The notes beneath the pieces were generated by a model, which was given only the letters and a program-made list of their open reading frames with translations, was not told the DNA's origin and ran no database searches. Both the position numbers and the translations under genes were made by a program. This document shows, piece after piece, positions 26,419 through 34,546 of a DNA stretch of 64,000 nt. Source of the DNA: Azophilus sp965220835 (GTDB lineage Bacteria > Pseudomonadota > Gammaproteobacteria > Pseudomonadales > Azotimanducaceae); NCBI GenBank assembly GCA_965220835.1, contig OZ244842.1, positions 2,790,001 to 2,854,000 of the forward strand. Reading direction: 5' to 3'. How positions within the stretch are numbered: the stretch's first letter is position 1; every line of letters begins with the position of its first letter.

Positions 26419-26994
26419 GCACAGGCCAGGTGCATACAAACCGCTCGATACACACCGTGCGATGGGTAGCGTTGGTGCGCCGGACGGGATTCAAGGAACC
26501 CGCACCATAAGAGCGCCATACGCCTCCCAGCCTCTCTTTGGACGAGGCAACGTTCCTCGTCCTTGGCACCACCCCGGCCAACGGGTGGTGCCTCCGCTTT
26601 CGTCAACGCAAAAAAAAGCCCTGGGCGGCAGGCCGACCAGGGCTTTCTCTCACCTGGAAGGCCAATGCGCGTTGGCTTCCAGGTCCGTTGTGGAAGCTCA
26701 ACGCATTGCCGGCTCGCCGTTGTGCACGGATAGGCCAGCAAACTTGCAAAACCAACTCGAATCGAGCGATAACGCGGCGCGGCCGCTTTCGCGGACGCGC
26801 TGACGTCGTTCGCTCAACACAGTATTCGCTCTTGTCGAGTTCACAGGGTTGTTCCTTGCCACGCAATGTTCAAAACAGTGGGCGCGGCAGTTTATGGATG
26901 CGTGGCAGCTTGTCAACCACTTTTTTCGCCACCAACACTTTTTTCGCAACAGGAGTCCGTGACCATTGCAGGAACGCGTGTGAGGCAACCTCGC
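26419..26994. other. 575-bp non-coding stretch with terminator and poly-T direct repeat
   Basis: No convincing gene is seen. It holds the minus-strand terminator at 26609-26648 and two copies of ACTTTTTTCGC, at about 26919-26929 and 26937-26947. The minus-strand reading of the latter gives a short VAKKVLVAKKV run that lacks an ATG and was not called a gene. Confidence 0.5.
26609..26648 (-). terminator. Rho-independent terminator (minus strand)
   Basis: On the minus strand AAAGCCCTGG pairs with CCAGGGCTTT (26615-26624 with 26637-26646, 10 bp, 12-base loop), and the stem runs on into eight T residues (the A-tract at 26610-26617). This is a textbook intrinsic terminator for transcripts arriving from the manC side, about 350 bp past its stop. 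Confidence 0.8.
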
Positions 26995-28410
26995 CTAGCG
27001 CGGCACCCGTCCATATTGGTCGTCAAAGCGAACGATATCGTCCTCTCCGAGATAGTCGCCCACCTGAATCTCGATGAGCTCAAGAGTCCGCTCGCCCAAG
27101 TTTCGCAGCCGGTGCCTCGTGCCTTGGGGTATGTAAGTGCTTTGGTTTTCGGAAAGGGTGAAGGTCTCCTCGCCGCAAGTGACCTCAGCAACGCCGCGCA
27201 CCACCACCCAGTGCTCGGCGCGGCGGTGATGCAACTGCAGCGATAAGCTGGCGCCCGGCTTCACCTTGATGCGCTTGACTTGATAGCGCGTGCCATGCCC
27301 AACACTTTCATAGCTGCCCCACGGGCGGAACACCTCGGTGTGCAGGCTGTGTTCCGAACGGCCCGACGCCCGCAACTGCGCCACTAAGTCGCCCACGTCT
27401 TGGGCTCGGCTTCGATCGGCGACCAACACCGCATCCGCAGTCTCCACGATGACCAAGTGGTCAACGCCAACGGCGCCCACCAAGCGATGGTTCGAATGCA
27501 CGAGGGTGCGTTCCACATCCACCGGCAGCACGTCGCCAACGAAATGATTGCCGCGCTCATCCACTCCAGCGGTCTCCAGCATTGCCTCCCAAGAGCCGAT
27601 GTCGCTCCATCCCAAGTCCACCGGAAGCACCGCGGCTCGGCTTGTCCGCTCCATCACTGCGACATCAAATGAGACGTTGGGACTGCGCAGAAACGCATCA
27701 TTCAGGCGAAAGAAGTCGAGGTCCGCTTGGCCCCTCTCAACGGACTCGGCTACGGCGGCTGCCATTTCGGGGCTGTGCGCCGCCACCTCCGCCAACGCCA
27801 CTTCCGCATCGACCAGGAACATGCCGCTGTTCCAAAGATGGCGGCCAGAGGCCACGAAGGCGCGGGCGCGCTCCGCATCTGGTTTTTCGACGAATGCCTT
27901 AACGGGCTGAACGCCCGGCTGGCGGGCGGCCGCCAGCTCAATGTAGCCGTAGCCGGTTTCCGCTCGGGACGGCACCACGCCGAACGTCACCACCGCGCCA
28001 TCCTCGCTGGCTCTCTGGGCAGCCTTGACCGCCTCCGCAAAGCCCTCGGCATCTTCAATTTGGTGGTCGGCAGGCAGCACCAGCAATTGCGCGCCCGCCG
28101 CCTCGGCAATGGCCAGATGGGCGGCCAGCGCAATGGCCGGGGCGGTGTTGCGGCCCTCCGGCTCCAAGGCGATGCACTGCCAAGGCAACTCCAGCGCTCG
28201 GAGCTGTTCAGCAACCAGAAAGCGGTTGGCCTCGTTGCAGATCACAATGGGTGGTCGGCTGGTGACCCGAGCTGCCCGCAACACCGTGTTCTGCAGCAGG
28301 GAGTGCGCGCCGAAGAGGGCATGAAAGGGCTTGGGATGCTGCGCTCTCGACAGCGGCCAAAGCCGGCTGCCAACGCCACCCGCCAGCACCACCGGCATGA
28401 GGGGTTTCAA
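26995..28410 (-). CDS. manC: Mannose-1-phosphate guanylyltransferase / mannose-6-phosphate isomerase
   Basis: This 471-residue bifunctional enzyme makes GDP-mannose. The N-terminal nucleotidyltransferase starts PVVLAGGVGSRLWPLSR (GxGxRLWP with lysine in QHPKPF), with FVEKPD and LGWSDIGSW further on. The C-terminal type II PMI cupin has QLHHRRAEHWVVVRG and YIPQGTRHRL. Length matches ManC/AlgA/XanB. It supplies GDP-mannose for surface polysaccharide and so connects to the glycosyltransferase fusion at 18.5-24.6 kb, although other sugar genes are absent here. Confidence 0.95.
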   Translation of the reverse strand: MKPLMPVVLAGGVGSRLWPLSRAQHPKPFHALFGAHSLLQNTVLRAARVTSRPPIVICNEANRFLVAEQLRALELPWQCIALEPEGRNTAPAIALAAHLAIAEAAGAQLLVLPADHQIEDAEGFAEAVKAAQRASEDGAVVTFGVVPSRAETGYGYIELAAARQPGVQPVKAFVEKPDAERARAFVASGRHLWNSGMFLVDAEVALAEVAAHSPEMAAAVAESVERGQADLDFFRLNDAFLRSPNVSFDVAVMERTSRAAVLPVDLGWSDIGSWEAMLETAGVDERGNHFVGDVLPVDVERTLVHSNHRLVGAVGVDHLVIVETADAVLVADRSRAQDVGDLVAQLRASGRSEHSLHTEVFRPWGSYESVGHGTRYQVKRIKVKPGASLSLQLHHRRAEHWVVVRGVAEVTCGEETFTLSENQSTYIPQGTRHRLRNLGERTLELIEIQVGDYLGEDDIVRFDDQYGRVPR

Positions 28411-28551
28411 ACGGGTTCGCGCCTCGGGATTAGCGGAAAACCGAACGGGGCTAGTGGCATCTTGGTCGGACCTGTTCGGCGCGGCGGATGGGCGATTCTA
28501 GCGCACAGGCCTCGTGAGCGTGTTTGCAGATGCAGCGATGCCGGCCCATTT

Positions 28552-28965
28552 TCAAGGCGACGCCGCTGGCACCAGCGCCGTCCCGCTCATGTGGGCGATG
28601 GCGTCAACGAGCTCCTGCTCTGAGCAGTCAAAGCACAGCCCCATGGCCGGCATGCCCACCATGCCATCGATGGTGGAGCGCAGCAACGCCTCCCGGCCCT
28701 TGGCCATGCGCGGCGACCACGCCTCGGCATCACCGGTGCGGGGCGCTCCGGCCACTCCAGCCGCATGGCAGGAGAAGCAATAGCGTTGGTAAATGGCCGC
28801 ACCGGAACGATGCGCCTCGATGGCCGCTTCGCCACCCGCTGCAGGCGGCGACGCGTCTTCCCCGCACGCGGCCAAGCCAAGGCAGGCGGCGCAGAGCAGC
28901 CAGCGGAGAACGCCAGCCCGAGGCCACTGCAGCCTCAGCCTGCCCGCCCTGTCTCTGGCGGTCAT
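28552..28965 (-). CDS. Cytochrome c5-like protein, probable lipoprotein
   Basis: This 137-residue mono-haem cytochrome c has haem motif YCFSCHAAG and distal Met region GMVGMPAMG. The C-terminal GLCFDCSEQELVDAIAHM, with its extra cysteine pair, is typical of cytochrome c5. The N-terminus has a hydrophobic stretch LRWLLCAACLGLAACGEDA that looks like a lipobox (LAAC). ATG 28965 overlaps the nitrilase stop as ATGA. It carries electrons in the periplasm; its coupling to an amidase gene is unexpected. Confidence 0.85.
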   Translation of the reverse strand: MTARDRAGRLRLQWPRAGVLRWLLCAACLGLAACGEDASPPAAGGEAAIEAHRSGAAIYQRYCFSCHAAGVAGAPRTGDAEAWSPRMAKGREALLRSTIDGMVGMPAMGLCFDCSEQELVDAIAHMSGTALVPAASP

Positions 28966-29750
28966 GGCGTCATCCCGTCGATGGTGAATTGGTCGGCATC
29001 CCGCCAGGCGGGGAATGCGGCCCGGTGAGCGTTCAGGGCGGCCATCTCCAACGTGGCCGTAAAGATGCCGCAACCCTCGTCAGCCTCCAAAAGGGCATCC
29101 CCCTCGGGGCCGTAGAGCGCACTGCCGCCCGCATAGCACACACCGTTGCCGTCCTCGCCGAGCACGTTGACGCCCGCCACGAAACTTAAGTTCTCGATGG
29201 CTCGGGCTCGAAGCAGCGCCGCCCAAGCCAAGCGCCGCGCTTGCGGCCAGTTGGCGGCGAACAGCAGCAGATCGTAGTCCCCCCGATTGCGCAACCAGAC
29301 CGGGAAACGCAGGTCGTAGCAGACCGCCAAGTTGATCCGCCAGCCGCGGCAATCCACCACCACGCGTGCCGTGCCTTCGTCATAGTGTTGGTGCTCGCCG
29401 GCCATGCGAAACCGATGGCGCTTGTCGTAGGTGGCGATGCCGCCGTCGGCAGACGCCCAGACCATGCGGTTGAAGAATTTGCCGCCTTCCTCAATGACCA
29501 AGCTGCCGCACAATGCGCAATCCAACGCCTGCGCCCGCTCGCGCATCCAGCTTACCGTGGGCCCGTCCATGGGCTCCGCCACTTCGGCGGCGCACATGGT
29601 GAATCCGGTGGTGAACATTTCCGGCAGCAGCGCCACGTCGGCGTTCTGCGGCACATCTTCAAGCAAGGCGTCAAAGCGCCGCCGGTTGCGTGGCGGGTCG
29701 TGCCAGTGGGTCGGCGTCTGCACGAGGCAGAGGGTAAGTTCTTCGGCCAT
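28962..29750 (-). CDS. Nitrilase-superfamily hydrolase, omega-amidase (YafV)-like
   Basis: This 262-residue protein has the catalytic Glu-Lys-Cys triad of carbon-nitrogen hydrolases: LLPEMFTTGF, YDKRHRF and LAVCYDLRFPVWLRN. The extra FTTGF and NRMVWA signatures resemble the YafV/omega-amidase branch, which hydrolyses 2-oxoglutaramate to 2-oxoglutarate and ammonia. The aminotransferase gene ends 3 bp before this ATG, and together they would complete the glutamine transaminase/omega-amidase route used in methionine salvage. Assignment to family is firm; the reaction is inferred from context. Confidence 0.87.
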   Translation of the reverse strand: MAEELTLCLVQTPTHWHDPPRNRRRFDALLEDVPQNADVALLPEMFTTGFTMCAAEVAEPMDGPTVSWMRERAQALDCALCGSLVIEEGGKFFNRMVWASADGGIATYDKRHRFRMAGEHQHYDEGTARVVVDCRGWRINLAVCYDLRFPVWLRNRGDYDLLLFAANWPQARRLAWAALLRARAIENLSFVAGVNVLGEDGNGVCYAGGSALYGPEGDALLEADEGCGIFTATLEMAALNAHRAAFPAWRDADQFTIDGMTP

Positions 29751-29753
29751 GGG

Positions 29754-30926
29754 TCAAAGGCTGTGCAGGATTTCGGCGCCTTGGCGCAAGGTGCGGTCAT
29801 CCTTGCAGAAGCAGAAGCGCAGCATTTTATGGTCAGCGCCGTCGGCGCAAAAGACCGATACCGGTATGGAGGCGATCTTGGCTTCACGGGTCAGGCGCAC
29901 GGCCAGCTCGCGGTCGCGCTCGTTGCTGATGCCTTCGTAGCCGAGCAGTTGGAAGTAAGTGCCGGCGCTGGGCGTCAGGCTGAACCGGGTCCCCTCCAGC
30001 AGTCCGCAGAACAGGTCACGCTTGCGCTGATAGAAGGCGCCGAGCTCCAAGTGGTGTTCCGGGTGTGCGGCAAGGAAATCCGCCAAGCCGTGCTGCACCG
30101 GTGTGTTGGAGGTGAAGGTCACGAACTGGTGAATCTTGCGCAGCTCCGCAGTCAGATGCTCCGGGGCGACGCAGTAGCCAATTTTCCAGCCCGTGGTGTG
30201 GTAGGTCTTGCCGAATGAGGACACCACGAAGCTGCGTTGCCACAGGTCAGGAAAGCGGCAGACGCTCTGGTGCGCCCGGCCATCGAAAATGATGTGCTCG
30301 TAAACCTCGTCGGAGAGCACGTGAAGGCCGTGCTCAAGGGCCAAGGCCTCAAGGCATTGCAAATCCTCCCGAGACCATACCGTGCCGGTGGGGTTGTGGG
30401 GCGTATTGAAGATCACCAGCCGGGTTCGCGGCGTGATGGCTCCGCGCACGGCATCCCAGTCCACGCCGTAGTCGGGGGGCTTAAGCGCAAGGTGCCGCGC
30501 CACGCCGCCGGACAGCCGCACCGCTGGCTCATAGCTGTCGTAGGCCGGATCAAACAGGATGACCTCGTCGCCGGGCCGCACCACCGCCGTAATCGCGCAG
30601 AACAACGCTTCCGTAGCGCCGGAGGTCACCGTCACGTGCGTCTCGGGGTCCACCGGGAGGCCGTAGAGGTCAAGCACCTTGTCCGCGATCGCCTCGCGCA
30701 GGCTTTGCACCCCCGCCATGGGCGGATACTGGTTGTAGCCGTGGGTGAGATAGTGCTGCACCCGGTCCAGCAACTCCGGCGGCCCGTCAAAATCGGGGAA
30801 GCCTTGGGACAGGTTGAGGGCACCCTCTTCCGCAGCCAAGGCCGACATCACGGTGAAGATGGTGGTGCCGACTTCAGGCAGCTTGCTGTCGAAGCCACCC
30901 GCAGCGGCCTGATTTGCTGTGGCCAA
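29754..30926 (-). CDS. PLP-dependent aminotransferase, methionine/glutamine transaminase (YbdL)-like
   Basis: This 390-residue class I/II aminotransferase has the N-terminal signature LPEVGTTIFTVMSALA, LNLSQGFPDFDGP, FNTPHNPTGTVWS, Asp-Tyr region LSDEVYEH and PLP lysine in SFGKTYHTTGWKIGYC. It most resembles YbdL/kynurenine aminotransferase types that use glutamine and 2-oxo-4-methylthiobutyrate. The start at 30926 is a TTG; no ATG lies nearby. It is the first gene of an operon with the omega-amidase and cytochrome c5 genes. Confidence 0.92.
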   Translation of the reverse strand: MATANQAAAGGFDSKLPEVGTTIFTVMSALAAEEGALNLSQGFPDFDGPPELLDRVQHYLTHGYNQYPPMAGVQSLREAIADKVLDLYGLPVDPETHVTVTSGATEALFCAITAVVRPGDEVILFDPAYDSYEPAVRLSGGVARHLALKPPDYGVDWDAVRGAITPRTRLVIFNTPHNPTGTVWSREDLQCLEALALEHGLHVLSDEVYEHIIFDGRAHQSVCRFPDLWQRSFVVSSFGKTYHTTGWKIGYCVAPEHLTAELRKIHQFVTFTSNTPVQHGLADFLAAHPEHHLELGAFYQRKRDLFCGLLEGTRFSLTPSAGTYFQLLGYEGISNERDRELAVRLTREAKIASIPVSVFCADGADHKMLRFCFCKDDRTLRQGAEILHSL

Positions 30927-31128
30927 TGGACAACCGCGAACTGAGGGACGGCGGATTCTGGCGCACCCCGTGGTCGAAATTCAACTTCAAGCTGAAGGTT
31001 AAGGCCGTTTGCGCGCTGTCGGACTGGATCGGAACTGCGCCTGCCCTGCGTGTTGCGCCATGCTTTGCAGCAGGTCAGTCCCCATGGCGCTGCGAATCCC
31101 TGCCTGCTGCGTGTGGTGCCCGGCAAAC

Positions 31129-32508
31129 TTAAACAGGCCGATGGTCCACCGGCTGAGCTGCATGCCGTTCGCTGGACCGAATCGCCAACTCCCCAATCGC
31201 TAGGGTGCCGAGGGCGCCCCAGAGCACGGCGTGCTGAACGCCTTCTTCCGGCACGTAAACGAACAGCGCGAGCGATGCGCCGAGCATCAGAAAGCAAAGC
31301 GTGGCGGTGGATTTCGCGACCAAGGTGCCACCAGGCAGCTTGAACGGTCGCGGGCGATTTGGATCCCGCGTTCGGCTGCGAACGAAAGCCAGCATAAGGC
31401 CGAGATAGGGCAGCAGAAAGATCACGGCGCTGAACGCAAACAAAGACCAGAACAGCTCCTCGCCGGAACCGGCCATCACCCCGTAGAGCAGCAGCGTGAG
31501 CGTGCTGAAGGCGCCCATCACCAGAGCAGCGCCCTTGGGCGTGCCGGCGCGGCTCTCAATGCTCAACCAACGGGGCAATTCACCTTCCCGGGCCGCCTCG
31601 GCAGCCGCCCGGTTGCAGCCGATGGCCCAGGTGACGCCGTTGGCGAAGAACGTGTAGAGGGCGCCGATGCCGAGCAGGGCCACCCCAATGCGGGCCGCCT
31701 CGCCATCGCCGAACAACTGCTGAAGCGTGGCGACCAGACCCTCCACCAGATCAACCTCATCGGCGGGCAAGGCCGCCAGAACGGCGGTGGTGGCGAAGGT
31801 GTACAGCAGCAGAATGAGCAGCCCGCTGATCAGCACCCCCCGCGGCACGTCACGGCCAGGGTCCACCATCTCCTCGCTGCTGGCGCTGACCAACTCGAAT
31901 CCCAGCATGCCGTAGATGATGGCGGGAATGAACGCCAGGCTGCTGTTCCAGTCCGGTTTGAGCGTCTCGAAGTTGATGGGGTTGGCGAACCCCTCAGACT
32001 GCACATGCACGGCTGCGGCAGCAATGATCACCACGAAGATCAGCACCTTGACTACCGCACCCAGATTTGGCACCCACTTGCCGATGTCCAGCTGCACGAG
32101 GTTCAACGCCATGCTGACCCAGGTGAGCGCGATGCCAATGGCGATTTGCCAAGCCAGCGACAGCCCGGGCAGGAACAGCTGCGCGAGAATGCCAGCAAAC
32201 AGGATATAGATGGCCGGCAACCAGACGGCGGTGTTGATCCAGTAGCACCAGCTTGCCCGCGCGCCCCAGCGACCGCCGAAGGCATCGCGTATCCAAGCGT
32301 AGATGCCGCCCTGCTCCGGGTAGGAGCAGCCCATTTCGGCGCAGATCAGGGCAAACGGAACCAGAAACGCAACACCGAGGAACAGCCACCAAAAGATGGC
32401 CGCGGGGCCGATGGAAGCGGCGGCCGACAGGGTCTCGAGCAGCAATATCGCCGACACCGTGTACATGACGATGTCACGCCGGCCCAAGGATTGACGACGC
32501 TCCGTCAC
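31129..32508 (-). CDS. APC-family amino acid permease
   Basis: This 459-residue protein has 12 hydrophobic segments with APC signatures MYTVSAILLLETLSAAASIGP, EMGCSYPEQGGIYAWIRDAFGGRWG and GFELVSASSEEMVDPGRDVPRG. It resembles glutamate/GABA-type antiporters. About 200 bp separate it from the aminotransferase gene downstream on the same strand, so it may supply amino acid to that pathway. Specificity is not readable from sequence. Confidence 0.92.
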   Translation of the reverse strand: MTERRQSLGRRDIVMYTVSAILLLETLSAAASIGPAAIFWWLFLGVAFLVPFALICAEMGCSYPEQGGIYAWIRDAFGGRWGARASWCYWINTAVWLPAIYILFAGILAQLFLPGLSLAWQIAIGIALTWVSMALNLVQLDIGKWVPNLGAVVKVLIFVVIIAAAAVHVQSEGFANPINFETLKPDWNSSLAFIPAIIYGMLGFELVSASSEEMVDPGRDVPRGVLISGLLILLLYTFATTAVLAALPADEVDLVEGLVATLQQLFGDGEAARIGVALLGIGALYTFFANGVTWAIGCNRAAAEAAREGELPRWLSIESRAGTPKGAALVMGAFSTLTLLLYGVMAGSGEELFWSLFAFSAVIFLLPYLGLMLAFVRSRTRDPNRPRPFKLPGGTLVAKSTATLCFLMLGASLALFVYVPEEGVQHAVLWGALGTLAIGELAIRSSERHAAQPVDHRPV

Positions 32509-32803
32509 TTTAGTGGGCCGCCCGCTCCCACTTCGCGCCGCAACGCCAAGCCGTTAACCAGCGGCAGACGGCGTCGCCCAAGGCATCAGCGGCCGTCATG
32601 AGGCCATTCGAAATAAACTGCTCTTTCATGAGTAACTGCCTGTCCTCACCGCCGCGTTGGCAACTGCAGCCAACCCCATGATGGTCGCACGGCCGTCCCA
32701 TGTCCACATGCGGGCGCTTGCTGTGGATTTAGCTGCTGCCATGGCTTAGGGTGCTTCGGCACCGCAGCACTGCGGATCATTTTCGACGCACAGGGCACCG
32801 TGG
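32509..32803. other. Divergent intergenic region, nothing recognised
   Basis: The gap between the permease (minus) and TPR-sulfotransferase (plus) genes is 295 bp. No RNA, repeat or clear promoter is identified. Confidence 0.5.
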
Positions 32804-34393
32804 GTGACGGACCGGGACCAACTGCGCAACCTGTTGAATGAGGGATTTGCCGCACTTCAGGCGGGCCAAACGGAGCGGGCCGGGGCGCTGTGCGGGCGCA
32901 TTCTCAAAATCGCCCCCAAGCTGGTGCAGGGCCACTTTCTGGTGGGCTTGGTTGCCTTGGCGGCCAAGGACCGCAAGACCGCCTTCCAGGCCTTCGGCTC
33001 GGTGACCACGCTGGACCCGAAGCACAGCGCTGGCTGGGCGCAGCTGGCCAAGCTGTTTGTGGGGGAGGGCCAGGTCAATCGCGCCGATGCCGCGCTGGCG
33101 GAGGCGGTCAAAGGCAAGCCGGAAGATCCGTTGGTGCAGGACTTGATTGGCACCGTGCTCTCCCTGCTCGGCGAGCACGGCTTGGCGCGGGAGTGGTTCG
33201 AAAAAGCCTGCGCAAAACGGCCGCGCCATGCCGGCTACTTGCTGAACCTCGCCAACAACCACGTTTACTTCGGCGAAACCGAGCGGGCGCTGGCGCTGTA
33301 CCAACGCATCATCGAGGTTGAGCCGAACTCACCCCAAGCCCATTGGTCGCTGGCCAGCGCCCGCAAGGCAACGGACGATGCGCACATCGAACTCTGCCGG
33401 GAGATGCTGCAGCGTCCTGGCCTGCACCCGCGCCTGCAGGCCTTCTACCACTTCGCGATCGGCAAGGAATGCGAGGATTTGGGGCAGTGGGAAGATGCCT
33501 TTGCAGCCTTCGCGCAAGGCGCGGAGGCTCGCCGACGCACCGTGGAGTACGACGAGCCGGCGGAAATCGAGATGTTCAGCTTCCTCGAAGCACACTTTGA
33601 CGAAGACTGGCTGGCTGCGCAAACGCCAGGCCATCCAAGCACGGCGCCCATCTTCGTGTTGGGGCAGCCGCGCACGGGCACCACCTTGATCGAGCGCATC
33701 ATCTCCAGCCACTCCGCCGTCACCTCCGCCGGGGAGCTGCAGCAGTTCAGCCTCGGGATCCGCCGGCTGTCGGAGCACCGCGACCCGAAGCGATTCTCCG
33801 CCGCGCTGTTCCAAGCCGCCTTGGACATCGCGCCGCACGCGCTTGGCACCACCTATCTCGAAACCACCAGCCGCGTGCAGGGTGATACGCCGCGTTTCGT
33901 CGACAAGCTGCCACAGAACTACCTTTGCATCCCGCTCATTTTGGCGGCCTTGCCGAACGCCAAGATCGTCCACTTGGTGCGCGACCCCATGGATGCCTGC
34001 TTCGCCAGCTTCAAGCAACTGTTCGCCGACGCCTACATGCACTCCTACGACCAACGGGAGATGGCTCGTCACCATGGCCGCTACCGCAAGCTCATGGCCA
34101 CTTGGCGGCAGCGGTTCGGGCATCGCTTCCTCGACATTTCCTACGAAGCGACAACGCACGATTTCGAAGCCAACGTGCGCCGCTTGCTCGACTTTCTGGA
34201 ACTGCCCTTCGAGGCGGCTTGCCTTGACTTCCACGCCCAGGAGGGCGCGGTCTCCACGGCCAGCGCGGCGCAAATCAGGGAGCCCGCCCACACCCGTTCC
34301 GTGGGGCGTTGGCGACGTTACGAGGCGCATCTGGAGCCGATGCGCCTCGAACTGGCGAAGGCCGGCGCCCTCGCCACTGCAGAACCCACCTGA
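32804..34393 (+). CDS. TPR-repeat sulfotransferase
   Basis: In this 529-residue protein, residues 1-230 are TPR-like helical repeats (for example HFLVGLVALAAKDRKTAFQAF, YLLNLANNHVYFGETERALALY, FYHFAIGKECEDLGQWEDAF). Residues 285-520 form a sulfotransferase domain with 5'-phosphosulfate loop LGQPRTGTTLIERII and 3'-phosphate segment IVHLVRDPMDACFASF. It probably transfers sulfate from PAPS. The start is GTG 32804. It is one of three sulfotransferase modules in this window and is followed by a TonB receptor 153 bp later. Confidence 0.9.
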   Translation: MTDRDQLRNLLNEGFAALQAGQTERAGALCGRILKIAPKLVQGHFLVGLVALAAKDRKTAFQAFGSVTTLDPKHSAGWAQLAKLFVGEGQVNRADAALAEAVKGKPEDPLVQDLIGTVLSLLGEHGLAREWFEKACAKRPRHAGYLLNLANNHVYFGETERALALYQRIIEVEPNSPQAHWSLASARKATDDAHIELCREMLQRPGLHPRLQAFYHFAIGKECEDLGQWEDAFAAFAQGAEARRRTVEYDEPAEIEMFSFLEAHFDEDWLAAQTPGHPSTAPIFVLGQPRTGTTLIERIISSHSAVTSAGELQQFSLGIRRLSEHRDPKRFSAALFQAALDIAPHALGTTYLETTSRVQGDTPRFVDKLPQNYLCIPLILAALPNAKIVHLVRDPMDACFASFKQLFADAYMHSYDQREMARHHGRYRKLMATWRQRFGHRFLDISYEATTHDFEANVRRLLDFLELPFEAACLDFHAQEGAVSTASAAQIREPAHTRSVGRWRRYEAHLEPMRLELAKAGALATAEPT

Positions 34394-34546
34394 AGCGGCC
34401 ACTCGCAGCGGCGAAACCTACCCCTTTGTAGTATGTTGTGGCGAACCAATTGACCCTACCATTAAGGGTTGAAAACGTCGGTGCGGGCGGGGTAGCGCCG
34501 GTGCCCGGAATCTTGGCAGCACATCGAAAGGCAGAGGTGGGAAAAC

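Noticed and set aside
26880..26990. Histone H1-like (AKK-repeat) protein fragment on the minus strand
   Set aside because: Only two short VAKKV repeats are present, with no ATG or RBS. A poly-T direct repeat explains them.
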